Assembly: GCA_022606425.2 (NCBI GenBank)
Contig: JAHDVF020000248.1
Span: 124,001 to 188,000, forward strand
From: Lepidostoma basale
Lineage: Eukaryota > Arthropoda > Insecta > Trichoptera > Lepidostomatidae
Direction of reading: 5' to 3'
Length of the DNA stretch: 64,000 nt
This document shows, one piece after another, positions 23,971 to 41,064 of the stretch (position 1 is the first letter of the stretch; each line of letters opens with the position of its first letter). A program made the translations under genes and the position numbers. The notes under the pieces are model-generated. The model searched no databases. It had not been told where the DNA came from and worked only from the letters and a program-made list of their open reading frames with translations.

Positions 23971-26900
23971 ATGTTGCTAACCGTGAAAATCTACGCAATT
24001 ATTGAAATATTTATAGGTCTTCGTCTTTTTCACTTTAATGATTAGAAGATGCCCCTCCTGCAGCATTCAGCGACCAGTACGGGAAAATCTTTTCACTGCC
24101 AGTATTCGAAAACTACTTAAATGATATTCCAGACTTGTGTGACAGCTATAATTATACCCGCGCAATGAAATATTCATTAAGTACCAGTGCATCAACTCGG
24201 GGTGCATTTAATAATACTGTAGCAGGCCAAAATTTCCATTCAAATGTTTATATTCGCTTCAAAATTAATAAATATATATTTTGTCAAGATAATATAAAAA
24301 AAAGTTGTCGAAAAAAAGACAATCAGTAGAAGTCCTTAATAAAAAAACACCATTATTTAAAAATAACTTTCATTAAGAGATTTCAATAAAATCATTAGAT
24401 TATCACAACAAAGAGAGACCTTATTTATAAATTTAAATACACATATATTCACATTCGTAGAAGATTTTCAGATAATAAAATTGATAACATGAAAGTTCAG
24501 TAGACCGTTATTAAGAACTAGTCGACCACAGCACTGGGGTAAAATCAATCCTTTCATCGAAGTGTCTACATTTTTGCAATTCAAAGAGTCCCCTCAGCAA
24601 AAACGCACTGCTTGGGTCGGCACGTAACTCCGTCGCGCGTATCTCCCGCCTTAAGTATTTATTTTCCGAAAACCTTTTACTCTCAGACTTTCCTAAATCA
24701 ACATTGCTCAAATCAGGTCGAAAGAGTTTGTGATATTCGCGACCACATCCTAGGTGCAACCCCCCTCTCTTGCCATTGTCTCGCCCACTCCTCCGGTAGA
24801 CCCAACATAACATCCTCGCGGGGCTCAGAGCAAGATCGGTACGCATGGTGCCCTCCGGAATCAAAATTTTTCTTTCTAATGTCGGAGTAAAATTTTCAGC
24901 CAAACATATCACGTGCTGACCTGGCTATGGATGCTAACTTCTTGGTTCGAAATCAAGAAATCGTGAAAAACAAATTTCTTAATCCTGTATTTATTTTACA
25001 TAAACTGACGGAAGGAAAATTTGGGAGTTTTGTGCACTATTCTGAATATTTGCTTTGTAAATTTAAATAAATGAAGACTATTTATTTTAAAATAATGTAT
25101 GTAGATACCTAGCATTTGAAAAAAACTAATTAACTTACTACAACCACACGATTTTTCGTGGATATACAGGTAAGTTGGATTTTAATGGATTTCAGTCAAA
25201 TGTAGATTAATCGAATCGTACGCTTGTTGTAGTCACACCCAGCCTTACTTTATTGTTTCAATAATATTTTTTGCATTGAATCATCTCAATATAACAAATA
25301 AAATGTGATATTTTTAATGTTCCCGGAAGAGGTCAGACTTCCCTACCGCCTCCTGACTAGCGACCAGCGGCCTGCCTACTCGACCTCACCATACCCAGCC
25401 CAGCTCGCGGTCATCAAATAGAAATGTGCCGACACATGTGACTCGAAGAACTCCACCCGATCGATCCGGGTCTATCTCCGGCTCCGGCCCGTTCCAACAT
25501 CCGCACGAGCCGTGAAGTGCTCTCCTCCCCTTATAAAGTCAATTCTAACGGCTATTGAACGAAGAAATACGATTTATGTTACAAGAATGAACCACTTCGG
25601 AATCTAGACGAAATCACGCATTTGCTTTCTGTATTTCATCTTTAGAAATAAAAATAGAGAGTCGTCATATAAAAGAGTCTTTACAAGCGTGATCGTACGA
25701 ACAGTTAGACGCTACCTGTCCACGAAGCCTTTCAGAATCACGAGTACTCTGCCGCAGTACGCTCTGCCGGCGCGCTCTGTGCTCACCAATATAAAGATAG
25801 ATTCACGACCATGATTCGTTATGTATTTTTATTTTTAATATAAATGAGATAAAATTTTAATGCAGTTTTGAAAGTTTTTTGTGTGGAACAATCAACTTAT
25901 ATTTATAAAACCGCCCCGTGAGTATGCAAAGATGAAGATGTCGGAATCAAAGTTTAATCTCACAAATATCATAGGTATTAGACCACAGTTATTACAGGCG
26001 ACACGGATGAACAAAAATCTTGTATTTCCACAACTTCTAGCGTGTCTCTAATCTCACACCTGCATCATCGTCATCCATCTTCGGCGCATTAACTTCTAGG
26101 TTTTCTCATTTATGGTTGCGGGAGAAGAGTTTCTTTAAACTACATCGAGCTGCACGAGAGTTCTAAGCAGCTGCAGACCGAGCCACAGAACGGTGTCAGG
26201 AACATTCTCTATCAGCAGTATCTAGCATCTGTTCTTAGCACATGTACACCGAGCACACTTTTAGACATTTCTGCAATAGCGGCAATCGAGGTATCCGTTC
26301 TAATTCATTGTAATTTCACTAGAAGCGTATCTTTTCCATCTGCCCCGTGATCCTCGGATCCTGTTTCCTAGAATTACAAAATCTGAACTATTTTTTTATA
26401 TGTATTTGAACCAAATTTACAGATACGGCTATTTTTCAAATGATTTAAAGTAAAAATAACATTCCCGGTTGACCGTGAACTAGAATTAATAGTTAACCTT
26501 TAACTTTAATAGACGTTGAATTGTGTTAATCGGCGGAATATTGTTTAATGTTTCATGCAATCTCAATGTACTTGGCAACCGGAACCGAGAGATTCGAAGG
26601 CTCTCGCCGTTTCCTGTTCTCCCGCTCCCTAGTCGTGCCTGTTGTGAGAGTGTTAGCTCTGTGTGCCCTCCTCCGTGTTAAATGAGCAATCACTCTATAG
26701 GTACTGTGTACTTGTCAGGGCGGAGTACACGCTGTCTCCTGTCTCCCGCCTTCTACTTCGGTACAAGAAGGGGATTTTATATTATTGTCATATTGACATG
26801 GGTTTATTGAGGGTTTGGAGATTGCTACATATGTGCGTAATGAAATTTATTACGTGCACGAAACATAACAATAAGATGTTCTCACTAAATAATTCAGGAA

Positions 26901-27285
26901 AATACTTTCCGAGTCTAGATAACCATAGTTTACATTGATCAAGGTTTCGAGTGAAATGAACATAAAATGGGAAGGGGGTCGTCTGCAGTAGAAAAACATT
27001 TGAGATGCGAATTGTAAAATGCGTTAATGAGTGCTGAGTGCAACACCTTCCCGCTCATACAATATATCTACAGAGATAAAAATAAGACAACACAAATATA
27101 ATATAAGAGCGTATTTATTTCTGTAACAGAAATATTTTGTCAATTTACGCAATACTAATACTTAATGGAAGTGACATTCCAGAGCTATTGATTCTGCAAT
27201 ATATGTGAAAATCTGTTGAAACTCAAATTAAAAATCTCATTTTTAATGCATATTTCAAACATTTTATATTATCAACATACTTCTT
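23971..27285. other. No gene recognised
   Basis: Includes an open frame at 24511-24912 (minus, 133 residues) without any recognised motif, and less AT-rich stretches at about 25320-25520 and 26560-26760. These could be regulatory or non-coding exons of a neighbouring gene, but no direct evidence supports that. Confidence 0.4.
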
Positions 27286-27289
27286 CTTC

Positions 27290-27765
27290 TCTGGTTTCAA
27301 TCCTGGGATTGGTTTGCAGCAATTTCCTCCATTATTCTCTTCCATTTTTCCCTGTCTTGTGCGGCTCTTTTGAGATCTGCATATGATGAGCAGCGTACGT
27401 CCACCAACAGGTCCTCCAGGTACTCTCGGCGTGGGCGTCCCCTACAGTTTGTCCCCTCGATCATACCCTCCATTATGGCATGCAAGAGACCTTCTTGACG
27501 TATTACATGGCCGATCCATCTTGCACGCCTTTCGGACAAGGTCCTGAGCAGGTGCCTTCCTGCTTCGATTCCTTGAAGAACTTCCTCATTCGTGATGTGG
27601 TCTCTCCAGGAAATTCCAAAGAGTCTTCTATAGGACCACATCTCAAAAGCCTCTAGTCTCCGCTTATCCCTTTCGGATAGGCACCATGTCTCGCAGCCGT
27701 ACATCAAGACACTCCATACATAGGTCTTGATGAGGAGTATTCTCAGTTTTAGGTCTATATTATTT
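27290..27765 (-). pseudogene. LINE reverse transcriptase C-terminal fragment
   Basis: The open frame 27297-27707 on the minus strand reads MYGCETWCLSERDKRRLEAF, then SYRRLFGISWRDHITNEEVL, then ARWIGHVIRQEG, CRGRPRREYLEDL and AAQDREKWKRIMEEIAANQ. A further conserved piece (LKLRILLIKTYVWSVL) extends to about 27760. This is the tail of an RT of the same broad group as 13970-16068 but a different family. The 3' end has a GAAGAAG tail at 27285-27295. 5'-truncated; the visible frame is intact. Confidence 0.9.
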
Positions 27766-28591
27766 GATTCTATTATTAACTATTATAATCAACATACTAT
27801 ACATTATTATAAAGTCGTTCATTAATTGATTGTTTTAAATTAATTTTTGATAATTAAATGTGAATTGCTTATAAGTTTTTTTTAATTCGTATTCTATTCA
27901 ACGAAAAACACTTTCCAAAAGATATTTCTTGGGAATCGGATGTATTTCTCTGCCATTACGTTATCACATATTCGATTTTTGATAAAATAATATAATAGAA
28001 AAATGACACTTGTCACTAACATAAAATAAAAATAAAAATTTGATTATGTTTTTCTCTCTCAAGAAAATCGAATCGAGAAAGAGTAAATTAATAACGATAT
28101 TTAATATTTGATTTTTCTAAAGAAAAGAAGATTTGGCGATTGTAAATTAAAAATAGTCGTCATTGTTTCTAGAGCAATTGTGCTCACTGATGACCTGAGG
28201 GACAGAGTGTCTTCACAGACAGCTGACCGCGAAATGCTTGTGAAGCTGCGAGGAGGCCCCGCGCCATGCAACCCGAGCCTGGGGGTAGTGGCTCCTTACT
28301 CTGTTTACACTTGAGAGAACTTAGTTTACGAGACTCGTTAAAAGAAATCGCTTCCAATTTCCCCCGAGGGTGGCCCTGCAGACCAGTGGCTATCTCTCTC
28401 AGTTCTCCAAGATATCTTCATAAATCCATTTATTACAAATATTTATATTAAATATGGACCAAAACATTGAGGAATTATCAAATCCCAGTTAGGCATGCTG
28501 CTATAAAGTATTAAAATTACGTTTTTTATTTTAAAAAATATTTAATATAAAGTTTTACGCCATTCTTCAGGATGTAATTGATATCTAAATA

Positions 28592-29315
28592 CAGAAGAAC
28601 GTCGTTTATCCAAACTAATTATAACCGGAGGTGTTCCGGATACACATTTTTCCGGATAATCAAACAGGCGTAAATTATTTTATCAAAATTCGGTGGAAAT
28701 CTATTTTTTTCCTCGCCTCATTTATTGATTATGTAGTTACAATTATTTCTGAAAATACAAGGAAGTATGTACCTAGTACATGTATATTTCGAGACCTCGG
28801 CCGTGCTAGAGAGTGTTGGTCTTTTTGTCCCTGATAGATTGTTTTACCTACCGGCCACCAGAACCAATCTGCCTCTGGTGACACCAATGGGAAGAGCAAT
28901 TAGTCGGCTGAACGCGGTCTCCTCGGAGATCGACGTTTTTCATATGAGTGAAGGTACGTTCAGGGGACAAATACTCTTGACTTTAGAAAGTATCTTGTCT
29001 TCCTAATGTCGAACCATCTCTTATGCGTTCCTGGTACTATGTTGTATTTTTATAATATTTTAACTGTACTCAATAGATACCTTAAACATTTTCCTGTTTG
29101 TAATGTATTTTGAATTAATAAACTGATTTGATTTGATTTGATTTGAAAAGGCCCCCTACCCCTTACTAAACACCACTCTAAAGTACTGGAAAAATAATCA
29201 GAGATTTAAAAAAAAAGATTTTTCCGTCTTTTTTTGCCCTTCATCATCTCGGCTTTTCCTGATAATTCACGTTCCGGTTAACTGACGTCCGGATATGATA
29301 AATGACGTTCTACTA
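28592..29315 (-). mobile_element. Pogo/Tigger-like MITE, copy 1, split by a LINE
   Basis: The outer ends are CAGAAGAACGTCGTTTATCC at the left and the complement of a similar run at the right, flanked by TA (28590-28591, 29316-29317). Internal text is the reverse of the copy at 46698-47036 (tccggataatcaaacaggc, gtactggaaaaataatcaga, cattctcgtc-like region). The LINE at 28787-29147 sits inside it. Confidence 0.85.
28787..29147 (+). mobile_element. CR1/jockey-like LINE family B, 3' fragment with (TTTGA)n tail
   Basis: It encodes LESVGLFVPD, then ATRTNLPLVTPMGRAISRLN, then SSEIDVFHMSEGTF and a stop at about 29004. The 3' UTR contains cctaatgtcgaaccatctct and ends in AATAAACTGATTTGATTTG and further GATTT units at 29123-29147. 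The same C-terminus and tail occur at 41065-41545 and 62278-62640. 5'-truncated. Confidence 0.88.
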
Positions 29316-29349
29316 TACTTATTTATTATGTCTGTGACCACGGGGGGAG

Positions 29350-29450
29350 AAATCGACGAGCGTGCAAGACACGATGTATGAATGTCAAGGAAGTGAGAAA
29401 ACTATACCAGGAAACAACAGCGCGGCGGTCCTTTCTTTCTGTCTATCTCT
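29350..29450 (+). mobile_element. RTE-like LINE family A, 3' end fragment
   Basis: aaatcgacgagcgtgcaaga, then acacgatgtatgaatg, match the region just before the 3' terminus of the family. The conserved gtaggcaga end is absent or decayed. Very short, non-coding. Confidence 0.55.
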
Positions 29451-29614
29451 CAATAGAAACAGAATGAGGTAAATTAGTTGTATTTTTTTCAATTCAAAAC
29501 ATCATTTAGTTCATATATTACTCTTATTATTAAAAATGTTTTTTTACAATAAACTAAATAATATTAATTTTATTTAGATTTGTTTTCTGTTAAAAACGAT
29601 TCTCTGTATTTCTC

Positions 29615-30030
29615 GGTAATCCTCAACATTTATGCATCGTGTCATGCACGTCTATTTCTCTGACACCTCGTATGAACGATATTTAATATTTGATTGATTT
29701 AATCGTGTCAGGTTTTCCTCGGTTTTCCTTTATTTCTTGTTCCATAAACATCGTTATCATGTATTTTCTATATCATTATTTCCACGTGTCCAAACCATCT
29801 ATCCGTAATAATCTCATTATTTTGTTTATAATACTTTCATTCGCACTTAATTCACTTCATATATGCGTACGACACTCTATCATATACTCGTACATATCAC
29901 ACGTTATTCTAAAGAAATCCTTTCTACTGCATTTTTATACCCTTATCCCTCTTTTGCTAGTTCCATGCTTCACTTTTACACACAAGGGTCGGTACACGAA
30001 CAAATAGTATTAGCTTTTTCGTATAAAATA
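29615..30030 (-). mobile_element. RTE-like LINE family A, 3' fragment
   Basis: Minus-strand copy with the family landmarks catcgtgtcatgcacg, aatatttgattgatttaatc, and the region that corresponds to the GRPRKTWHDQINQ and WFGHMERM blocks (ggttttcctcggttttcc; cacgtgtccaaaccatc). It extends to the ATGLYGSEAW-equivalent (agttccatgcttcac, ggtcggtacacgaac). Multiple indels. Confidence 0.75.
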
Positions 30031-30388
30031 AATTTCAACAATTTCGTATCTCCGCTACTGGGAGTAGTAAACTAAAGCCACCCTCGTCAAACAGCTCCCG
30101 CTGACACTGGGCCATCTCCTCCACTGAATGTTCCCGCCTGCTATCTGCTACTATGCACTCCATAGATACTAAATCCACTTTAAAATACGTTCTATCTAAG
30201 AATTACGTTTGAAAGTAAACTCGATTTGCCAAAACTTCTGTATCTCTTTCACTTAAAACAACATTCAAATTATTTGTAAATACAAGCCAACTTCTCGGGC
30301 TAAATCTTAAAGCGTTTAAGTATATCGCAGTTGCAGCAGATAGAATTGAACGGGTTATATATTATAATAATTATGTCTGAAAAATTAT

Positions 30389-31066
30389 AAGATCCACCTA
30401 AAGTCAGTCCCACGGAAGGTGCTATACGCGGACGACGTGGTCCTGACAAGCGAATCTAGCGTGGAACTACAAAACTCACCAAAGCAATGGCACATGTGTC
30501 TAGAAAAAAATAGGCTTTTAATCAGCAGAACCAAAACGGAGCATATGATTAGCAAATTCTCACGAGCCAGGGCCCAACCAACGAACATCTACCAGATATC
30601 TCGACTCTATTCTCACCAATGATGGCACGATTGAAAATGATGTAGAGCATAAAATAAACGTAGGATGGCTTAAATAGCGTGCCCTTTGCGACAGGCCACA
30701 AAATGAACAGAGGCTACACGTAGCAGTAATGAAAATGCTGAGGTAGGCTGCCGGGGTTACGATGCTGGATAAAATTAGAAATGAGCACATCAGAGGTAGA
30801 CTAAAAGTCGAAAAAACTAGGGAACGTCGTCTGTGGTGGTACGGCCATGTGAGCAGGAGAGACAATGAATACATTGTTCACAAGACCCTGCAATTTAAAG
30901 ACGGAGAGAGAGGACCAGGTCGATCTTATGCAACGTGGATGTCTACAGTTAAGGACTGGGACTGGACAGCCAGATGACCCTGGATCGTGAGACTTGGTGG
31001 AGCCATATTAGGAGAGCTGACCCAAAATAACGGGAAATGGCTAGGCGAAAGAAGAAGAATTAAGGC
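30389..31066 (+). pseudogene. RTE-type LINE, 3' part from the YADD motif
   Basis: The plus strand starts at the catalytic YADD block (VLYADDVVLTSESSVELQ), then continues through KTEHMISKF, an aspartate-initiated block (GTIENDVEHKINVGWLK), AAGVTMLDKIRNEHIRG, RLWWYGHVSRRDNEY, ERGPGRSYATWMSTVKDW and an IRRADPK-like end. Two or more frameshifts are present. It ends with gaaagaagaagaatt, a GAA-type tail. The 5' part of the element is missing. Confidence 0.88.
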
Positions 31067-31890
31067 TAACTCAACTCTTCATTAAAGTTTTTGATCTTTG
31101 AACTATCTGTTCATTTTTTCCCCAATTAAATCCTGTGTTTAAGCATCTATGTTTAGCTGATTTCAAAGCCGTAAATAATCCCAATATTCAAATTTGATGG
31201 TTGAAGTAAAATCTGGGCTTCGTTTGTTTTATTAATAAGTGGTGGCAGTACATTGTTCTTATTATAATTATCCATGAGTATTTCTGAGTGCTGGAGTTGC
31301 TCTCCCCTTAACTAGCTCTAATGAAAGCACTTCAGTGTAAGAGTAACCGACCGATTAATCTGAAAGACATTCAATTTGCGACAGTCGATTGTCTCCTCTC
31401 CTCTGCCACCGTACTCTTGGCCTGTGAGCGATGAGGCTGGCTGGCGTAATTATTCCCCCGAGAGGGAAGAATGAAGGAAGCTACTCAGTGATAAAGAGAA
31501 TGTGGGTGAATCACACCTATAGTAATAAATAACTGCTGTGAAAATTACTTAAATAAGTAAATAAAAAACGATTTAAATATGAGGTCACAATCAGATATTG
31601 ATAAAAACAATTTTCATCTACTTATATTATATTGTAAGAAAAACCAACAATATGTATTTTAATAATATTAACTGGAGACTAAGAGCACCACCTTTCTCTC
31701 TAACATAATATTAGATACCTCCCCACTTTTCCAGCGAAGTTTTCACTAAAAGTGGTTTGCGTCTTGGATCACGGACGCTTTCACTTTTCGTTTATAGATG
31801 TCTCCACCTTTACAAATGTTCCTCATCGATCATCTACCATATAAACTTCTATTTATAGTTTTATGACTCCACCGGCCACCAACACACATA
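31067..31890. other. No gene recognised
   Basis: Anonymous AT-rich sequence between two LINEs. No coding, RNA or repeat feature could be supported. Confidence 0.5.
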
Positions 31891-31895
31891 TATAA

Positions 31896-31896
<1 letters not shown>

Positions 31897-31986
<90 letters not shown>
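31897..31986. repeat. (TA)n microsatellite, 90 bases
   Basis: An uninterrupted TA run. It abuts the 3' end of the long RTE-like element (GGTTAGTTAGTTATTAAGTT on the complement). Confidence 0.99.
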
Positions 31987-35923
<3,937 letters not shown>

Positions 35924-36212
35924 TAGCTGACCCGACGAACTTCGTACCGCCTCAGAATCAATAAATGTTGTGTTAACTTATAAGCTAAATTTAATTCACC
36001 TTTTATTGAATTACAATTAATACTTAAAATGAATTAAGTTCATGAAATGTGCAAAAGTCAAAATTAAAAATATGAATTACAATGGAATATAATTCACGTG
36101 GAAGCCTGCATTAATACCTACTTAAAATGAATTATAAATTGTTAATTAAAAACTTTGTTTTATGTATCACAATTGTGTTTTTATTTTTTCGCGACAATAT
36201 ATTCAACCAAAG

Positions 36213-36500
36213 TGGAATCTACCAGATTAATTGTGAGGATTGTGATGCCGTGTATATTGGAAAGACGGGTCGATCATTTTGAAGAGGTTATATGAACACA
36301 ACATTTAATACAAAAACAGAATCATTGTGTGAATTTTGACCATCATTTCAATTCCAAAAACACATTTTTTTTGGATATAACAAACAATTTAAAAAAAATT
36401 GATAAATTAGAAAATTTAGAAATTTTTAAAGCAAAGGCACGTGAATTGAATGTTATAAATAACCAAATTCCAGCTTATTCCCCCTTAGTATATATGTAGT
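36213..36500 (+). pseudogene. Penelope-like GIY-YIG endonuclease remnant
   Basis: The plus strand reads GIYQINCEDCDAVYIGKTGR followed by SF and a stop. This has the GIY and YIG motifs with the paired Cys (CEDC) typical of the endonuclease domain of Penelope-like retroelements. After frameshifts it resumes as KLENLEIFKAKARELNVINN and ends PAYSPLVYM before a stop, matching the C-terminus of those proteins. The reverse transcriptase part is absent here. Confidence 0.8.
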
Positions 36501-36771
36501 ACATTAAAAACTTTTCCTTTATACAATCTACCAAAAAAATATTAATACTACCTTCCATTTTTGTCCCTTTCTTACTAATGTAATCTGCTTCCTTATAATG
36601 TTTATCGTCTTTAATATATTAGGATTCATCGTTTTTGACTCTATATTATGTATGATTGTTCCTTCTAATTACTGTTTGAATTATTATTATGATTATTATC
36701 ATTCTTATTATTTTATTATTATAAATAAATGAATTTCATACAACAACACAACAACAACAACAAACCATCAC

Positions 36772-37518
36772 GCCGTTTCTCCGCAGGGGTAGGCAGAGAG
36801 AATGGACCGCCACACGACTCTATCCTGGCACACCTCTCTAGCTTCCTCCACATTCATACATCGAGTCATACACGCACGTCGAGTCTTCCGGCTTCTGACA
36901 TGACCAACCTTTAATATTTGATTAATTTGGACATGCCATGTTTTTCTCGGTCTACCTCGACTCCTTACTCCATTTACATCGTTAACGTATACTTTTTTAA
37001 CCATTCTTTCTTCACCCATGCGCTCCACATGTCCGAACCAACACAACGAACCATTCATAATTTTGTTCATAATACCTTCTTTCGCTCTACATTCCTTCCT
37101 AATATCAGCATTTGAGATTCTGTCATACATCGTTCTACCACACATACGTCTTAGGGACCTCATCTCTACCGCATTTATTCTGCTCTCATCTTTCTTCTGT
37201 CAGTTCCATGCTTCGCTTCCATACATAGGAGTTGGGACCAGAACTCCATTGTGAACGGCCATTTTCGCTTTCATTGATAAATTCTTGTTTCCAATAACTA
37301 CTTTTAAAGCTCCATTCACTTTGTTACCCGCACCAACCCTTTTTTCAACATCACTGTCCGTTCGGCCATCCGCTGTGAACATGCTACCTAAATACACAAA
37401 TTCCCTCACCTGTTCCAAGTTCTCTTCATTTACACTTATATTACAAACTGTCATTTGCTCTTCCCTTTCAAAAACTAACACCTTTGACTTTCCGACATTC
37501 ATCAAAACACGTTAAAAC
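36772..37518 (-). mobile_element. RTE-like LINE family A, 3' fragment with (TTG)n tail
   Basis: Minus-strand copy. Open pieces encode MMNVGKSKVLVFEREEQMT, EFVYLGSMFTADGR, MYGSEAWN, MRSLRRMCGRTMYDRISN, LCWFGHVERMGEERMVKKVY and GRPRKTWHVQINQILKVGH. One in-frame TGA lies at about 37199. The 3' end is followed by GTTTGTTGTTGTTG-type repeats (36739-36770). Closest to the copies at 50590 and 54839. 5'-truncated. Confidence 0.9.
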
Positions 37519-37559
37519 AATTAAATAGCAGACAACATAATTTTGAATAAGTGTGATCC

Positions 37560-37720
37560 ATCAATGAACTCCGTTTTCATCATTAGCATCATCATATTCA
37601 TCATTTGAAGAGTTTGATGATTCAGTGTCCCTATCAATTGAAAAAAGAAATTCCTCGTCTTCATCTAGCCAAATATTTCGTTTATTAAGTACTCGCGGCT
37701 GAATTTCCTATGGTAACAAT
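37560..37720 (-). pseudogene. Acidic coding remnant of unknown origin
   Basis: On the minus strand the frame reads RVLNKRNIWLDEDEEFLFSI, then DRDTESSNSSNDEYDDANDE, ending in a stop at about 37562. The acidic, Ser-rich composition suggests a former transposon-encoded tail. No family was recognised. The frame is closed upstream. Confidence 0.35.
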
Positions 37721-38316
37721 TCTCTGGACCGAATGTACAAAGATACACCTATAAAATCAATACAAATTATACAATACGTATTTTTATTATTATTCACTAA
37801 TCATAAATCGGTTATTTAATCTCCACGGAACACTCATCTGTCATCTTTTTCGAATGGTATTAATGGCGCAAATATTCTCTGCTCTCCTTCACAAAAGGGG
37901 TTTAACTTTTAGAATAGTCTCTCTGATACTGATTTTTATAACTTTGGGCATTGTTAATCTAAAATTAATAAAGAAAACCAAAAATCCCGGTGACGATTAA
38001 AAAATAACCTCAAATCTTTCACATTGAGTATTGACATCTGGCATCAACAATACACCACCTACGGGCGTTTTCGAAACTAAATGGAAGCCATGATGTTTTT
38101 TGTACTTTGTCTCAGAAGTCAAATATAGTCAAATTTACGACAAATATAATTAATTTTAAATCATTTAAGTGATTTTTTCAAATGTTTTAATGATTATTCT
38201 GTTATCCGGAACGGAGACAAATCCAGCAAATATAAGATCTTCAAAATTGGTCCAGCCGTTCTCGAGTTATAAATGGTGTAACTAACACGATTTTTGACTT
38301 TGTTTTATATATATAG

Positions 38317-39482
<1,166 letters not shown>

Positions 39483-39530
39483 TACATATATCTATATCTT
39501 ATATTATTATATATATATATATATATATAT

Positions 39531-40245
39531 CTATATCTTTTTCGCTGATTCGAAATCACTTTCACTCAAAACTTTAAATGAAAAGATCATTCTGTTTTGT
39601 CATCTTTTTATTTAATTTAAAAAATACGTAATCAAATGCATGTCTTTTTAAGACTCCACAATAATCCCCGATATTTCCTTCGAGTATGATCTTCATTACT
39701 TCAACTTGAAAATGTTAATTAAGATGGGAAAATTTAAAACAGTTAAGAGCATTTGTTTTCAGATAGAAATCCTAATCTCGGAAAAATACAAATACATTTT
39801 TAACAACAACTGTCACCTCGCATTTAAACTACCTCACATTTTTAAATCATTTGGTTGTCGAGTTTTTACATTTCGCTTATTTTTTAATCACTCAACTTTA
39901 GTAGGTTGAATCCGTGATGACGGCTGCTCTTTTGAAGGCGAAGCTCTGTGTTATGACAACAATACTTTTGTATTCCCTCTCGTACTTAAAATGTGATCAT
40001 TTATAAAGCTAAAAAAGCTTCATACAAAGTATACGTGTGTCAATTCACATATGTTTAATTTATTCAAATAATCTTAAGAACATATTTTTATTTTTAAAAT
40101 TTACCATTCGTTTTAACTTTTAAAAAATCGAATTGATGGGGTCAGCACTTATTTATTACTGAATAATTTTTCATATAAACTAAAAATAATACATAAATGA
40201 AGAGTTATAAAATACACAAAATAAAAAAATTTAAACAATGGTACA
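39531..40245. other. No gene recognised
   Basis: AT-rich sequence between a microsatellite and the Penelope-like remnant. No supported feature. Confidence 0.5.
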
Positions 40246-40282
40246 CGATTTAAAAAATAAATGTCTACTCTTTTGAACAACT

Positions 40283-40337
40283 TTTTTGAAAACGTTGTAT
40301 TTTCGCAAACATGTTTCGGGACACAGACACTCTTCCT
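40283..40337 (-). repeat. Hammerhead-like motif downstream of a Penelope-like C-terminus
   Basis: The minus strand reads ATGAGGAAGAGTGTCTGTGT followed by CCCGAAACATGTTTGCG. This matches the arms of the foldback at 59091-59292 and the motif at 46626-46680. It lies about 75 bases after the stop codon of the Penelope-like fragment and on the same strand, which is where such elements carry their terminal repeat. Confidence 0.55.
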
Positions 40338-40412
40338 CATTGTAGATAAATATAAAATTAAATAAGAGGGGGCGGGGGAGGAATTAAGTCTTACGGTAGG
40401 GTTAATTGTTAT

Positions 40413-40615
40413 TTAGTTATATTTATAGGATAGATGGAACAAATCAAATATTGGACTTGAAGTTAAGTTTATTTGGTTGTTTATAATATTTTCTTTTTGT
40501 TGGTTGTTTTTAAAAAAAGTGTTGTGAAATGCAAAGTTTTCAAAAAAATATTCTAATTGTAACTCTATTGCATCTTCGTAGGTTTTATTTTGTAATTTTT
40601 TACATGGTATGGAAG
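40413..40615 (-). pseudogene. Penelope-like C-terminal coding remnant
   Basis: The minus strand encodes KTYEDAIELQLEYFFENF, then KENIINNQINLTSSPIFDLF before a stop at 40413. The NIINxQxNxxxSPxxD pattern resembles the C-termini of Penelope-like proteins and the parallel stretch at 36213-36500. The rest of the protein is missing, and the fragment abuts an RTE copy at about 40600. Confidence 0.55.
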
Positions 40616-41060
40616 CGACGTAACAAGTGGTATGGAAAATGGAGTAAGCGTAAGTGGGAATGGCATAAATAAGGTTAACAGCACAGAAGAGATTAGTGTG
40701 AATGAAATGAAGAATGCAATGAAAATCATGAAAGGTGGTAAAGCTGTTGGGTATGATTGCATTGCCATAGAGTTCATCAAGAGTGGTAGTCAAGTGGTTG
40801 TCGCATGGCTGTCCAAACTTCTGTCACTAAGAAGAATGTGCGGAAAAACAATGTATGATAGAATATCTAATTGATGAAGTAAGAAAGGAATGTAAGGCGG
40901 ATGAATGCGTGATAAATAAAATTAAGAAAGAGTCACTAAGATGGTTTGGACATACGGAACGAATGGATGAGGGAAGAATGGTTAAAAAGATATATGCTAG
41001 TAGTGTGAATGGGAAAATAGGTCGAGGAAGGCCAAGGAAGACATGGCATAACCAAATAAG
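40600..41060 (+). mobile_element. RTE-like LINE family A, rearranged copy, left part
   Basis: It encodes EISVNEMKNAMKIMKGGKAV, then YDCIAIEFIKSGSQVVVAWL from the RT fingers region, and then jumps to SLRRMCGKTMYDRISN, SLRWFGHTERMDEGRMVKKI and GRGRPRKTWHNQI from the C-terminus. About 260 residues, including the YADD motif, are missing. The copy is then interrupted by a LINE and resumes at 41565. Confidence 0.85.
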
Positions 41061-41064
41061 ACTG

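Noticed and set aside
24511..24912. 133-residue minus-strand open frame
   Set aside because: No recognisable motif, no splice or start context, and no second copy; the frame at 24612-24890 on the other strand overlaps it. Left as anonymous sequence.
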